Assembly (NCBI RefSeq): GCF_945859685.1 | Contig: NC_079148.1 | Span: forward strand, 123,833,621-123,897,620 | Length of the DNA stretch: 64,000 nt | Source of the DNA: Eupeodes corollae | Lineage: Eukaryota > Arthropoda > Insecta > Diptera > Syrphidae | Direction of reading: 5' to 3' | In this document: positions 22,105-32,344 of the stretch, piece after piece | Position numbering within the stretch: position 1 is the first letter of the stretch | Layout: every line of letters begins with the position of its first letter | Program-made: the position numbers and the translations under genes | Notes under the pieces: generated by a model | What the model was told of the DNA's origin: nothing | Seen by the model: only the letters and a program-made list of their open reading frames with translations | Database searches by the model: none

Positions 22105-23570
22105 TTTGAGAGTTAAGGCATTATTCATTCGCGTAGTACGGCTAAAGAAAGTTTTCCACACTATTACAGTAGGACCGCACGATGAGTGGAATCTCAGCAT
22201 AGTATGCCCGATACATAAGAAAGGAGACCCTCTAAACTTCGCCAACTACAGAGGCATCAGTCTCCTTAACGTTGCCTATTCTCTCTGCCGTATTATGTGA
22301 ACGTCTGAAGCCATTCGTCAACAACCTGATTGGTCCTTATCAGTGTGGCTTCAGACCAGGAAAGTCCACTATCGACCCAATATTCACACTACGGGAGATC
22401 TTGGAAAAAACCCAGGAGCTTCAAATCGATACCCACCATCTCTTTATCGATTTTAAAGCCGCGTATGACAGCATCTATAAGGAAGAGCTCTACCGAGCAA
22501 TGTCTAGTTTTGGCATCCCTGTCAAACTTATCCGTTTGTGCAGAATGACGATGGAGAATGCACGCTGCTCTATTAAGGTCGGAAAAGATCTTACCGACGC
22601 ATTTGATGTCAAAAAATGTTTGAGACAAGGCGATGCACTGTCATGCGACTTCTTCAACATCGTTCTGGAAAGAATTGTGCAAAACTCAACCGTCAACACT
22701 AGAGGCACAATCTTCCAAAGGTCCATCCAACTACTATATTGACATAATTGGAAGATCAAAGCGTGATGTCAGTGGAGCGTTTTTGAGCATTGCGACGGAA
22801 GCGAAGAAGATGGGTTTAGTGGTCAATGAGGGCAAGACCAAGTATATGCTGTCATCAAAAAAGGACACTGAACGACGACGTCTCCATGGACAAAACGTCA
22901 CCATGGACAGCTATAACTTTGAGGTAGTTAAGGACTTTGTCTACCTAGGCACCGCTATTAACACAGACAACGACACCAGCGCTGAAATCAAACGAAGAAT
23001 AACTCTTGCAAATCGCTGCTTCTTTGGACTTAGAAGGCAATTGAGAAGTAAAGTCCTCTCTCGAGCATGTAAAATCACCATCTATAAGACACTCATCATC
23101 CCGGTTCTCATCTATGGCGCTGAAACCTGGACCCTGTCAAGGAAAGATGAGAGCGTCTTAGGATGCTTCGAGAGAAAAATTCTTCGGGTGATTTTTGGTC
23201 CCGTACGCATAGATGGAGAATGGAGGAGAAGATATAACGACGAACTGAACGGGCTGTACAGCGACACTGACCTAGTTAGCAGAATTAAAGTCCAACGGCT
23301 TAGATGGCTAGGTCATGTAGAGCGGATGGACATAAACGCTCCAGCCCGGAGGGTCTTCGAATCCAATCTCGAGGGACGGCGGCGCGCGGTGCGGTGCAGT
23401 AGAGGAAGACCGCGACTCAGGTGGCGCACCCAGGTTGGAGAGGACCTCAACCAACTTGGCGTGCGAAACTGGAGACAGCTAGCTAGGGACCGAGCTGTCT
23501 GGAGACGCATGTTGGTTGAAGCCCAGGTCCGCCCCGGACTGTAGCGCCACCTTAAGTAAGTAAGTAAGAC
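22105..23570 (+). mobile_element. RTE-like LINE, 5' truncated, with short tandem tail
   Basis: The 3' end follows the stop codon (23544) by only about 10 bp and finishes in taagtaagtaagtaag, a short-unit tail typical of RTE-type LINEs. The first 35-40 bp (ggcattattcattcgcgtagtacggctaaag) match a segment of the Jockey-like copy near 28220-28255 and may be a separate fragment. The right flank is the unclassified repeat at 23568. Confidence 0.75.
22160..23544 (+). pseudogene. RTE-like reverse transcriptase remnant lacking the YxDD motif
   Basis: Three frames carry successive parts. First, IVCPIHKKGDPLNFANYRGI (22196 on), then a small deletion shifts frame at about 22280. Second, LIGPYQCGFRPGKSTIDPIF and HLFIDFKAAYDSIYKEEL (palm aspartate present), and CLRQGDALSCDFFN. 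Third, from about 22742, DIIGRSKRDVSGAF to the end, including FVYLGTAINTD, PVLIYGAETWTL and RLRWLGHVERM, features of the connection and C-terminal region in this group. A deletion of about 14 bp at 22736-22742 removes the catalytic Tyr-x-Asp-Asp and shifts frame. The long third frame (about 265 real residues) is unusually well preserved. Confidence 0.85.
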
Positions 23571-25015
23571 TCCCAACATGTGAAAACATTCGAAGATTCC
23601 AACATTTGCTAAATATGCCATTTTTAAGAGCTAAAACTAAAAATTGTTTAGAGGGTTTTTAATGCATTTCACGCAGAAATGTAAAAAATGTTTTGAAATG
23701 TAGCTTTTTTTTTTAAATATTTTATAATTTTTATGAATGAAGAAGAAGAGCGCAAAAAAATATTCAAAAATCCAGAAAATGAGAGAGGATCTGATATGAA
23801 GAATATTCAGGCTTTTTTGACGTAGTTTTTTCGAACTCAATTTTCTAAAGTCTATTATACAATCGCTATCAATTTGCGTACTCATAGATACTAGAAAATA
23901 TTTTGATCTTAAAGGAGTGAAGAAAACTTAAAAATTGTACAGAGACAAATATTTGGTTCTTGAATTTAAGGAAACAGGTGCATTAAGGTAAACAAATAAG
24001 TTAGGAATTAAATTTTGTGTGGCACCCACAAATTACACTTTGCAGAATCTCTTTTTACTTCAAATTTTAAAGCTTTTATATCAAATAAGCCATTATTAAA
24101 CTTTTGGTGTTTTTGGGCCATTTATATTCTTAACATTCGTGTTCAAATCTCAGTTCTAGAACATCTAAAGCAAATTCACTTCGAAAGTTCATTTATTTCA
24201 TTTTTTAAGATTTTAAAAGTTTTTTTATTCAACAGAAAATCGCTAGAATTTGCTAATATCTTTCAAAAAGTTTGTTTAAAATGATAGTCTTAAGAAAACC
24301 CTAACACAAACCAACGTTTTTATAAAGGATACTCTTCTGGATCAATACCGAAATGTGTTTTTTTTTGTAGAAAGAAGCCAAGAACATTAATTTACCAGTT
24401 TTAAAACAAACGACTCAAGGACAAAATCGGAGCTTTTTTCGACTTTTCTACTATCGTAATGTAATTTTTGATTGAGCTCGAGTACGCCATAGAAACCGCT
24501 TCAATGTTCACTATTTATGTGCGTCAAAAAAATAAGGCGGAATTGCAGGCGAGTTTTAGTAATTTAAAGGCCACTTAAATATTAAATTGAAGATCTCTTA
24601 TTCAAGGTTTATTATTAAGGAGCAAACCACTTTTCGGTAAATGTCGTTAAACTACTAACAAATCTGTAGATGAAATCTTTTATGGTACAACTTAAGTGCT
24701 TAAGCTTTTTGGTTCATATGACCCCCCTGGATAGTCCATTGGTCAAAAGTGGATACATTTGTGCTGCGTTATTTTCGATTCATATTATATTCCTGGTCCA
24801 GTCCTCAGTTAAAATAGTACTTTAAGCAAACAGAGTATAAAAAAATAAAATACAAGTTTTGTTTTTAAATATAAAAATCAAATAATTATAAATATAATGG
24901 AAGTCATATCCTTTAACTTAATACGATAGTTTTGACTTCTAGAAAGTTCCTACGAAAACAAACAAAATATCTCCCAGTTGGGGTGGTCATGACAACTAAG
25001 GACACACCATTACAA
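23568..25015 (+). repeat. Unclassified dispersed repeat, copy 1
   Basis: Shares many blocks in the same order with 32345-34845: 'aaaaatccagaaaatgagag', 'aggatctgatatgaag', 'tttttcgaactcaattttct', 'ttttgatcttaaaggagt', 'aaggtaaacaaataagtt', 'gacatttatattctt'-type, 'tctcagttcta', 'cgttaaactactaacaaat' and 'ttcctacgaaaa...atctcccag'. No domain was recognised. It begins directly at the RTE tail. Probably a transposon or old segmental copy. Confidence 0.65.
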
Positions 25016-27529
25016 AATGTTTGTACCTTCTAATACTTTTTTAAAATACTACTATTATTTGGCTGCTATATAAAATGTTGAAAAAGGGCTTTTGGACAAC
25101 ACTACAATGAGCTCTTCTGGCTCAAAACACCTAGAAATTTTAAACACTACAGTAATTAGGTTCGTTTGATACACAAAAACACACAATTTTCCCCAACTTA
25201 AGATACATTTTTGAATGTTGTCTCGGTGAGCTTTGAAAACAAAATGGATCATATATTTAAAAAAAATAACCAAAGTTTTAGTTTAGTTTAGCTTCAACCA
25301 CTTTTATAATAAAATGGGTTTTGAGTACAGTGAAATCCATTTCTTGGATTTTTGACATTTATTTAATTGAATTCCAATAATAAAAGGATAACCATTCCAT
25401 TTTTCCTCAAATAGCTTAAATTATTTAACTTCTATACCAAACTCATCATTATTACCAACGTCACAACTAAATGTATCTCCCTTAACAATCCTCAAAAACC
25501 TATTCACTTTCATTTCCGTTTCATTTTATGTGCCTTTATAATAATCATCCAAAAGAAACTACGAAAAAAGCACTTACTTTAAAGACCAAACACAAACCAT
25601 ATAACCTTATATTGACTACGTTACGTACATAATATATAAATAGTTTAAAAATAAATTCTTCAACATTGAAATGACCTTCAGAGTTCTCTTAATCCTTTTA
25701 ACAACATACAATCAAATAAAAACCAACAAAGAAAATAGGACAAAAGGTGAAATGAGAAGGATAGTAACGAAAAAATACAAAAATACCTAAGCAAACTCAA
25801 TTGAATGAACGAATTGAATTTACAAGTCTCCATCATTGTTGTTGTTGTTGTTGTCGGCCCAGATTATCCGCCGCTGTTAACATAAAAGCTAACCTAACCG
25901 ACACGACAACTACGACTACTACGACATCGACGATGACGATGACGACGTCTATAGAAAGACCAAAGCGATGCCGATGCTTTTCCAGATTCTCGTGCCATTG
26001 CTGGTGCTTCGTGCCTCCGCAACAAGCAATTCCATCGGCAAACATCGCGTGTGGAACATCCGTATACCGCAATAGCAGCAGCAACAGCTATATTGTTAAA
26101 CTCGGCATTTCCTACCGTGACTGCGACAAATGCAACCGTATTTACTTTTCTCCATCGATTACCAGGACTAATAACCGATTGGCTTCCCGCTCGAACCCCT
26201 CATCATATCCAATCAAAAGGTCCTCAATATGCTTTACAAGCCCCCCAAAGACCTCTATAGCTATTCATTGGAAATTCTAAAATTGTGATAGGTTAGACGA
26301 GCGGTAGGTTAGCGGTGCGGTGGCGGCGAAGTTTTGGCCAGTATAATGGTTCGCAGCAGTCATATACGAATTCGAGAATATGGATTCATTTGAGCTAGAA
26401 GTCTATTGTTTTAACCGTGACACACAGGTGGATTGGCCAAGTGTTGACTTTTCTAGCACAAACTCAACCAAAAGGAAAACATCAATTTTAGATATATGAA
26501 GGTATATCAGTATCCGGCAAAACTCCCTCTTCCCACATTTATGTATATACCAACAGCTGCCACCTGCTTCGATCAGCTCTCCCACCATCGAACTTCCATT
26601 CAACAAAAGCAATTATTGTCTTTGGTATTTCGGTTGATTTCGAACGTAATTTCAATTTTAATTGAAAATTCAATTATGCACCAATATCGTTGAGGACCTC
26701 TGTCCACATAAGTCTTGGTAAAGGGAAGGGATACAAAATTATAGTAAAGTTGCAGAGAGGGTGGAAATTTTATTTCTTTTTTTTTCCTGTTGTGCAATTG
26801 TTTTTATTTTTGTCTTTATACTCCATCACTTTTCATCCAACCAACCACTTTTTGGCAATAAAACCGTTAAGCAACTCCTCCACCCAAACTTTATGAAAAA
26901 TAAAATAATAAAAAAATATAATAGAAAACAACACTTAAAGCCGCTTTTTCGACCTCCTGCATACCACACCGAAACAGAAGAAGATGAAAACGGTGTAGAG
27001 AAGAAAGAGTAAGACGAAATATAGTAAAGTAAAATATCAGCATTATGGTTGGTTGGAAAGACAGTGCGGGGTGAGTTACAGTTTGATGACGGAAAGACGA
27101 TGTTTTCGATGATAATGATGATGATGTTGATAGCGCTGCGGGTATTGGTGGGAAGAAAAGTATAAAAATAATTTTTATAGCCTTGTTGTTGATGGTTTTT
27201 ATCTTAAAGCTAAAGATATACAAGTGCCTCTTCCATTGCACACCCATCTTTATACAATCCAATCCGACCCAAGCCAATAGCAAAAGGTGAATTTCTCCAC
27301 GAACGGGTCTTAATGTTACTATCAGCGTTGCAGCTTAATTACCTCTACATAAGTATACTTATTGTTTGCCACTCCTTACAGCAGATTGAAGGATTTTTAA
27401 GCAAGGAAATGATCAAATTCGGCCTATATATATCGGGCTTTTCAATAAAAGCGCTACAAAAGTTTGTTTCAATAAAATCAAATACGGTTTTGGATATCAG
27501 TGAAATTCTTCATTAATGTAAGAGAACAT
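25016..27529. other. Unassigned DNA with a GC-richer simple-repeat island
   Basis: At 25800-26290 composition is less AT-rich, with GTT triplets (25836-25855) and ACG/ATG triplets (25900-25950). A frame at 25968-26072 would encode a signal-like MPMLFQILVPLLVLRASATS, and a longer frame ends at about 26259, but neither has splice or homology support. The rest is AT-rich, with a CATC/GATGATG run near 27108-27130. Confidence 0.35.
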
Positions 27530-28062
27530 TCGACGCCATTATATATGAATTTCTTTTGCATGGCCAACACGGGCAAGCTTGCAGAAGTCCAGACGCTGAA
27601 ACCAATTTTCGACGGTTTTCGAGCATAAACCGGCCGATACAAAGTTCATCAATCGTTGCTGGCTTGCTGGCATAGACTATAGACTTAACTTAGCCCTACA
27701 GGAAAGAGTCTAGAGGCGTCAAATCACACTACCGAGGCGGCCAAGCGACGGGACCATTTCGTGAGATAACACGTTCTCCAAACTTCGTTTCCAAGAAATT
27801 GATTCTGACATTTGGTTATCATTGAACGGTAGCGATCCCCATTCACAGTAACGGTCTTGATTATCAGGGAACAAGTACGGCCCAATCACGCCACCGGCCC
27901 ATAAACCCCACCAAGCCGTAATTTTTCGGGATGCAATGATGACTCATGGGTTGCGTGTGGATTGCTGCCTGAGCAATACCTTATTTTTTTTTATTGACGA
28001 AGCCATTCAGCCAGCAATGAGCCTCATCGCTGAAGATGATTTTTCGATTAAAATCCTTATCA
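27530..28062 (-). pseudogene. Mariner-like transposase, C-terminal catalytic part
   Basis: Immediately left of the insertion the minus strand reads DFNRKIIFSDEAHCWLNGFV, containing the first catalytic Asp. Readable pieces follow: WWGLWAGGVIGPYLF, DNQDRYCEWG and, near the end, KTVENWFQRLDFCKLARVGH plus AKEIHI. A 21-22 bp stretch near 27675-27720 (gactatagacttaacttagccctacagg) does not fit the transposase and may be a small rearrangement. The second and third catalytic acids lie in damaged sequence. Inactive. Confidence 0.75.
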
Positions 28063-28998
28063 TTTTTTTTCATAATAAGCGCAAGGGGATAATACCACCC
28101 TTATTATGTAGACACAGTGTGAGCACTAGAAAAGGGAGAGAGGGGTTGAAAGGAAGTGTCGGTGCACATTGGTTTTGAATTTCTGAACATTGGAATGGGT
28201 GGGAAAGACAGAGTGTGGTAAGGCATTTCACATTCGCATAGTACGACTAAAGTATGAATCTCTGTACTTGATAGTACGACCGAATTTGAACTCGAGGGTA
28301 TTACGGTTGAACTGTTTAAGGGGAGAAATGCAACTGGCTATCTCTCTAGAGCATAAACCAAATAACGGTAAAAGAGAAACATTTCGACTAAAATCTAAAT
28401 GCTCTACGTTCAATACTGCCCAGGAGGCTTAAGTAAGTTGCATGAGCACCAGCCCAGCCAGATATGGGTGTTATACTCAAGCTTTGGACGTATATAAGTC
28501 TTGTAGAAAACATCCAGTTCAGAGAAGGAGAAAAACTTCTTACATCGCCTTAGAAAACCCAAACATCTTACTGCATTTTTGGCGGCATCGCGTATGTGAT
28601 CGTTCCACAAAAGGTGGTTGGTGACACACATACCGAGAATATCGAGATGTTCAGTCTCCTCGATTCAAGTGCCATCTATGGCAAGGGGGGTATATCTCGC
28701 TTAAACGATACAAGACAACATTGGGTTATCGTCAGCGAAACAATGTATTGGATCAGAAGTTGCAGACAAGAGATCATTAATAAATTTGAGATAGACTGTT
28801 TGGAGATAGAACGATTCGAAAGGTAATTACCAATCCAATATAGGAGGGATTCATGAAAACCGAAAGCACTCATTTTTGATAAGAGAGCCTGATGCCAAAC
28901 CCTATCAAATGCTTTTAAAATCTCAAGTGCAATAATCTTACTTTCTCCAAACAATGTAAAGAATTGTTTCACTGTTCGGTGAGTTGACCCATGAGATA
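28063..28998 (-). mobile_element. 5'-truncated Jockey-like LINE inserted in the mariner transposase
   Basis: On the minus strand it starts mid-RT at 28998 and ends in a poly(A) of 8 (28070-28063). It reads ALEILKAFDRVWHQALLSKM then FGFHESLLYWIGNYLSNRSI (RT palm with catalytic Asp in KAFD), then WNDHIRDAAKNAVRCLGFLR and FYKTYIRPKLEYNTHIW. The C-terminal PHSVFPTHSN-like stretch and HNKGGIIPL occur before the tail. Interior RT sequence, including the YxDD segment, is missing or scrambled between about 28700 and 28800. Several frameshifts. Confidence 0.8.
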
Positions 28999-29430
28999 AA
29001 GTTGTTGCTCAGCCCAATTCACAAACATACGACGCTTCTGGTGGTCAAGTGGCTTCAGTTCTTGCGTCAATTTCATCTTTTAAATATTTAGGCCAAGATC
29101 TTTTCGCAAAACTCGCCAAATCGACGTCACAGAGATGCCTTACGCTTAAGAATGAGGGATACATTTGGGCTTTCTGTAACTGAAGCCTCAGCGGCAGCAA
29201 TAATCCCAACACCATCGGCCACTTCTTTGTCTCTCTGGCATGGAAATATTTTGTACTGTGGCTGTGGACTCAAATCTGTCCATTAGACGCCCAATTGTTG
29301 TCTGCAAAGGGAGATTTTGATGACCATAAATCGGACGTAGCGCTCTTAACATTAAGGCCACTGACACCGAACTCAAGTAGTAAATTTTAATAATTTCGAC
29401 TCGTTGTTGGCTCGTATATCTTTCCATCAT
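28999..29430 (-). pseudogene. Mariner-like transposase, N-terminal part
   Basis: Reads MERYTSQQRVEIIKIYYLSS, then RALRPIYGHQNLPLQTTIGR and VQNISMPERQRSGR. This is the helix-turn-helix DNA-binding start of a widespread insect mariner-type transposase that binds the terminal inverted repeats. A frameshift follows. Beyond it are the linker motifs (a degraded ISVTSIWRV-type stretch, then PLDHQKRRMFVNWAEQQL), after which the Jockey insertion begins at about 28998. Confidence 0.75.
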
Positions 29431-29440
29431 GAAATGTCGA

Positions 29441-29811
29441 ACATTACTGCTGTTCCCTGCTGTGCTGTTTTTAAGTTCTCTAAAACGAAGTTACTTGACA
29501 CCAATTCCGCAAAAGGAACATAGAAAACGTAGAACGATAAATTATCTTTTTAATAAAATTGGTCGTCATTATTGGTGTTTTTTTTTTTAAACGTATTAGA
29601 AATAAATAAAGAAAACAGCAGTACAAAAACATAGAACAATTAATTCAAAACATTGTACATAAGTTACTAATATTTTTCATAGAAGAATTTATATTGTGAA
29701 GAGTGATAAAATTATTTCTTAAAAAATTGCTTTCATTTAATTTTACCATAAAAACATAGACAACATTTAACGATCAAAAAATTAAAAGAATTGAAGATGT
29801 GTGTGTGTTTT
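29441..29811. other. Unassigned AT-rich spacer
   Basis: No gene or identified repeat; contains 'aacatagaaaac-tagaacgata' phrases that recur near 30121-30143. Confidence 0.4.
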
Positions 29812-30108
29812 TGTTGCTTGGCGTGATGGTTGGTGCGTTGGACTGTCATACCAGAGGTCTTGGGTTCAATCCCTGCCAGTGTTATGTAAAGTTTTTTTGA
29901 CGGGTACTGCCTCATGCGAGGAATTGACAATTTCTCCAAGAGTAATTCTTGTCATGAAGAGTGCTTTTTCAAATAAGCTGTTCGGATTCGGCTTAAAACT
30001 ATAGGTCCCCTCCAACTCTAACAACAGTACTCGCACACAGGAATGGTTGAGAGTTGTAAGACACTAGGTTCTAGTTCTCAATGGACTGTTGCGTAACCTT
30101 TTTATTGA
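29812..30108 (+). mobile_element. SINE copy A, tRNA-Asp-like head
   Basis: The head has a pol III box A-like TGGTTGGTGCG and box B-like GGTTCAATCCC (at about 29828 and 29863). The body has 'acgggtactgcctcatgcgag', 'ctccaagagtaattcttgtcatga', 'ttcggattcggc', 'actcgcacacaggaatgg', and ends with ctgttgcgtaacctttttatt. About 300 bp, essentially full length. Confidence 0.85.
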
Positions 30109-32344
30109 AAAAAAGAAGATCCAAAAACATAGAAAACATAGAACGGCTTAATCCAAACGTAACATAACTTCCGGCTTCCGTGTGGTAATTTAACAAGTGT
30201 TCTAGTTAAGGAAGTAGTTGTTCTACGTATGAACTATCCTGATGGTGAAATTTTTTCTACAAATACCAAAGCAACAGATATAAACGGAAAACCAAAATTA
30301 CGACGTCGAATATGTCTAGAAATGGAGTTTTGGAAGCAGAAACAAGAAGGAAAAAAAATGCCTCCTCTAGCTACCCTTTTATAATAGCGGAAAGAACAAC
30401 AATATAACCTGAACTCAATTTGAAACTTCATATATCGACCGTGTGCAACTATCACCACCATACTATAAAATTGCTAACCAGCATCAATTCAGCTCATCGT
30501 CATCATCATCATCATTATCACCATTATCATCATCATCATCATCGTTATCAACAACAACAACATCATACATATATTCGTCCTTCGATCTTTTTTATGTAGA
30601 GATACATAGGCTCATATATGAAGGAAGGATTCAACAATTTCTCTGTACAGTACATACATATTTCGCTGCTACATAGTTCACTCTTCCTTCCTTTTATCAT
30701 TCTAGTTTTGGCCTTTGTATTTTAGGCCGTGTTGTAGATATAGCCGTATAAAGTCGACGTCATCATCGTCATCGTCGTCGTCATAGTCATCGTAAAATCG
30801 AGAAATAGAAATAAGAACGAAAAAAAAAGAAACATTTTGACAAGAGGGCGGGGTAGAAACAACAGTACAATTGAACCTCCTTTGTGTTATTAAGGGAATA
30901 GGAGACGTGGCATAAAAACCCAATCTGGCAAACTGCCTAAAAGGATTTCATTCTCTAGTGCTGTTTTTTTTTCTTTCTCTTCTCTATCATTTTTGGCTTC
31001 TGTTTTTTTTTTTTGATTTTGTTGTAGTAGAGGTTTGGAAAAATGTTCACAAGACTAAAAACCATTCGATGTTATGGTTACTAACGAGAATGAGCTTTAA
31101 AAGTCTGTTAGCCAAACATTCTCCGTTTTGTCTCTCTGATAGGGGATAGGTTATAGGTATCTATGCAATGAGATTGAACATTTTTGTTCTTTGTTTTATA
31201 GTTTCATATTTTGCTAGATTGACAGACATAATCTCAATGATAATTTTTAATCTCCTTAAAAGTAAAGTATAAGGAAAAAAAGCATTTAAGACAACCTTGG
31301 AACAAGGACTATAATTATGTAAATAGTATGGAAAAAGGAAGAACTGTTTAATCACTTACAAAAAGGTGATAATATAAAATGGTATAGTGAAATGAAATTC
31401 CATCAATGTATTTTCAGTCGCTCTTTGCAGACCTATGGTTCTAACAATAAGAATTATCAAAACATGGTAAAACAAAAACCTATAAAACTTGGTTGTGTCT
31501 AACTTTAAAAATATTGCATTGTCAATTTTGGGATAATTATTGCGATTACTGACAGTCTCAAAAACGAATCATATTGTCCCAACAGCATTTACCCAGATAT
31601 TATACACTGTCACTAAAAATTGTCACCGTGTTGTGTTAACGTGAGTGCTAATGTACTCGTCAGCCAGCAGCATTTTTCCGTTAAAATGGCAACGCGTCAA
31701 CTGTCCAATAGGAGAGCTTAAAGTACAATTACCATCACCACAAGTCGGCTACGAAAGTATGACTTCAAACTCCCTTAAATCGAAATAAAAATGAAAAGAC
31801 GAGACTTTTAATAGTTTCGACTTGGTCTTACCAAATTCAAAGAATGTCACCTATACCATTTTTTTTTTATTATTTGCATAGTTTTATTTTTCTGCCGCAA
31901 GTATATTTCTTAAAAGTGTCTTAATGAATCGAAATGGTGGCCAATCTTCAATTGAATCTTGCATTTTGTATGCCTTATCCAATCCGAAGTAAAACGTTAA
32001 AATTAAAACAGATCTAATTGATTTTAAAGCTTGTGCTTCACTTCACGAATCGAACATAAAACTCGACAAGAGTGACGAGAAATTTCGGAACAAAATATAC
32101 AATCTTATCTCGGTAAGGGAGTATCAAGATTTTAAATCAGGGGTGGTCACACACTTAATATAAAAATGAGTTTTGGAGCACAGCTTAAAAATATTCTTTC
32201 ATGTTCTCTAAAAGAGGCTGATAAAATTTAAATAACATAATGGTTATTTTAACCTTTTACCATTTACATATCTCAAGGGTAAAGTGATAACTTTAATTAT
32301 TAGATTATTTAAGAATACTGTATTCCAGCAAGATATAGTCTAAC
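30109..32344. other. Unassigned DNA with ATC/GTC triplet runs
   Basis: ATC/CAT triplets at 30495-30563, CGTCATCATCG runs at 30757-30794 and T runs at 30965-31015. No coding region is supported. Confidence 0.45.

Larger units (their letters stand above)
27530..29440 (-). mobile_element. Tc1/mariner-superfamily transposon split by a Jockey insertion
   Basis: The transposase start is at about 29430 and its C-terminal end near 27530, both on the minus strand. The middle (28071-28998) is a Jockey-like insertion. Terminal inverted repeats were not clearly identified. Confidence 0.75.

Noticed and set aside
29812..29885. Functional tRNA genes at the SINE heads
   Set aside because: Box A and B are present, but the acceptor stem does not pair and the sequence continues into the SINE body; all copies are SINEs.
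30702..30923. Asp-rich small ORF on the minus strand
   Set aside because: The D run is a translation of the GTC/ATC triplet repeat at 30757-30794.
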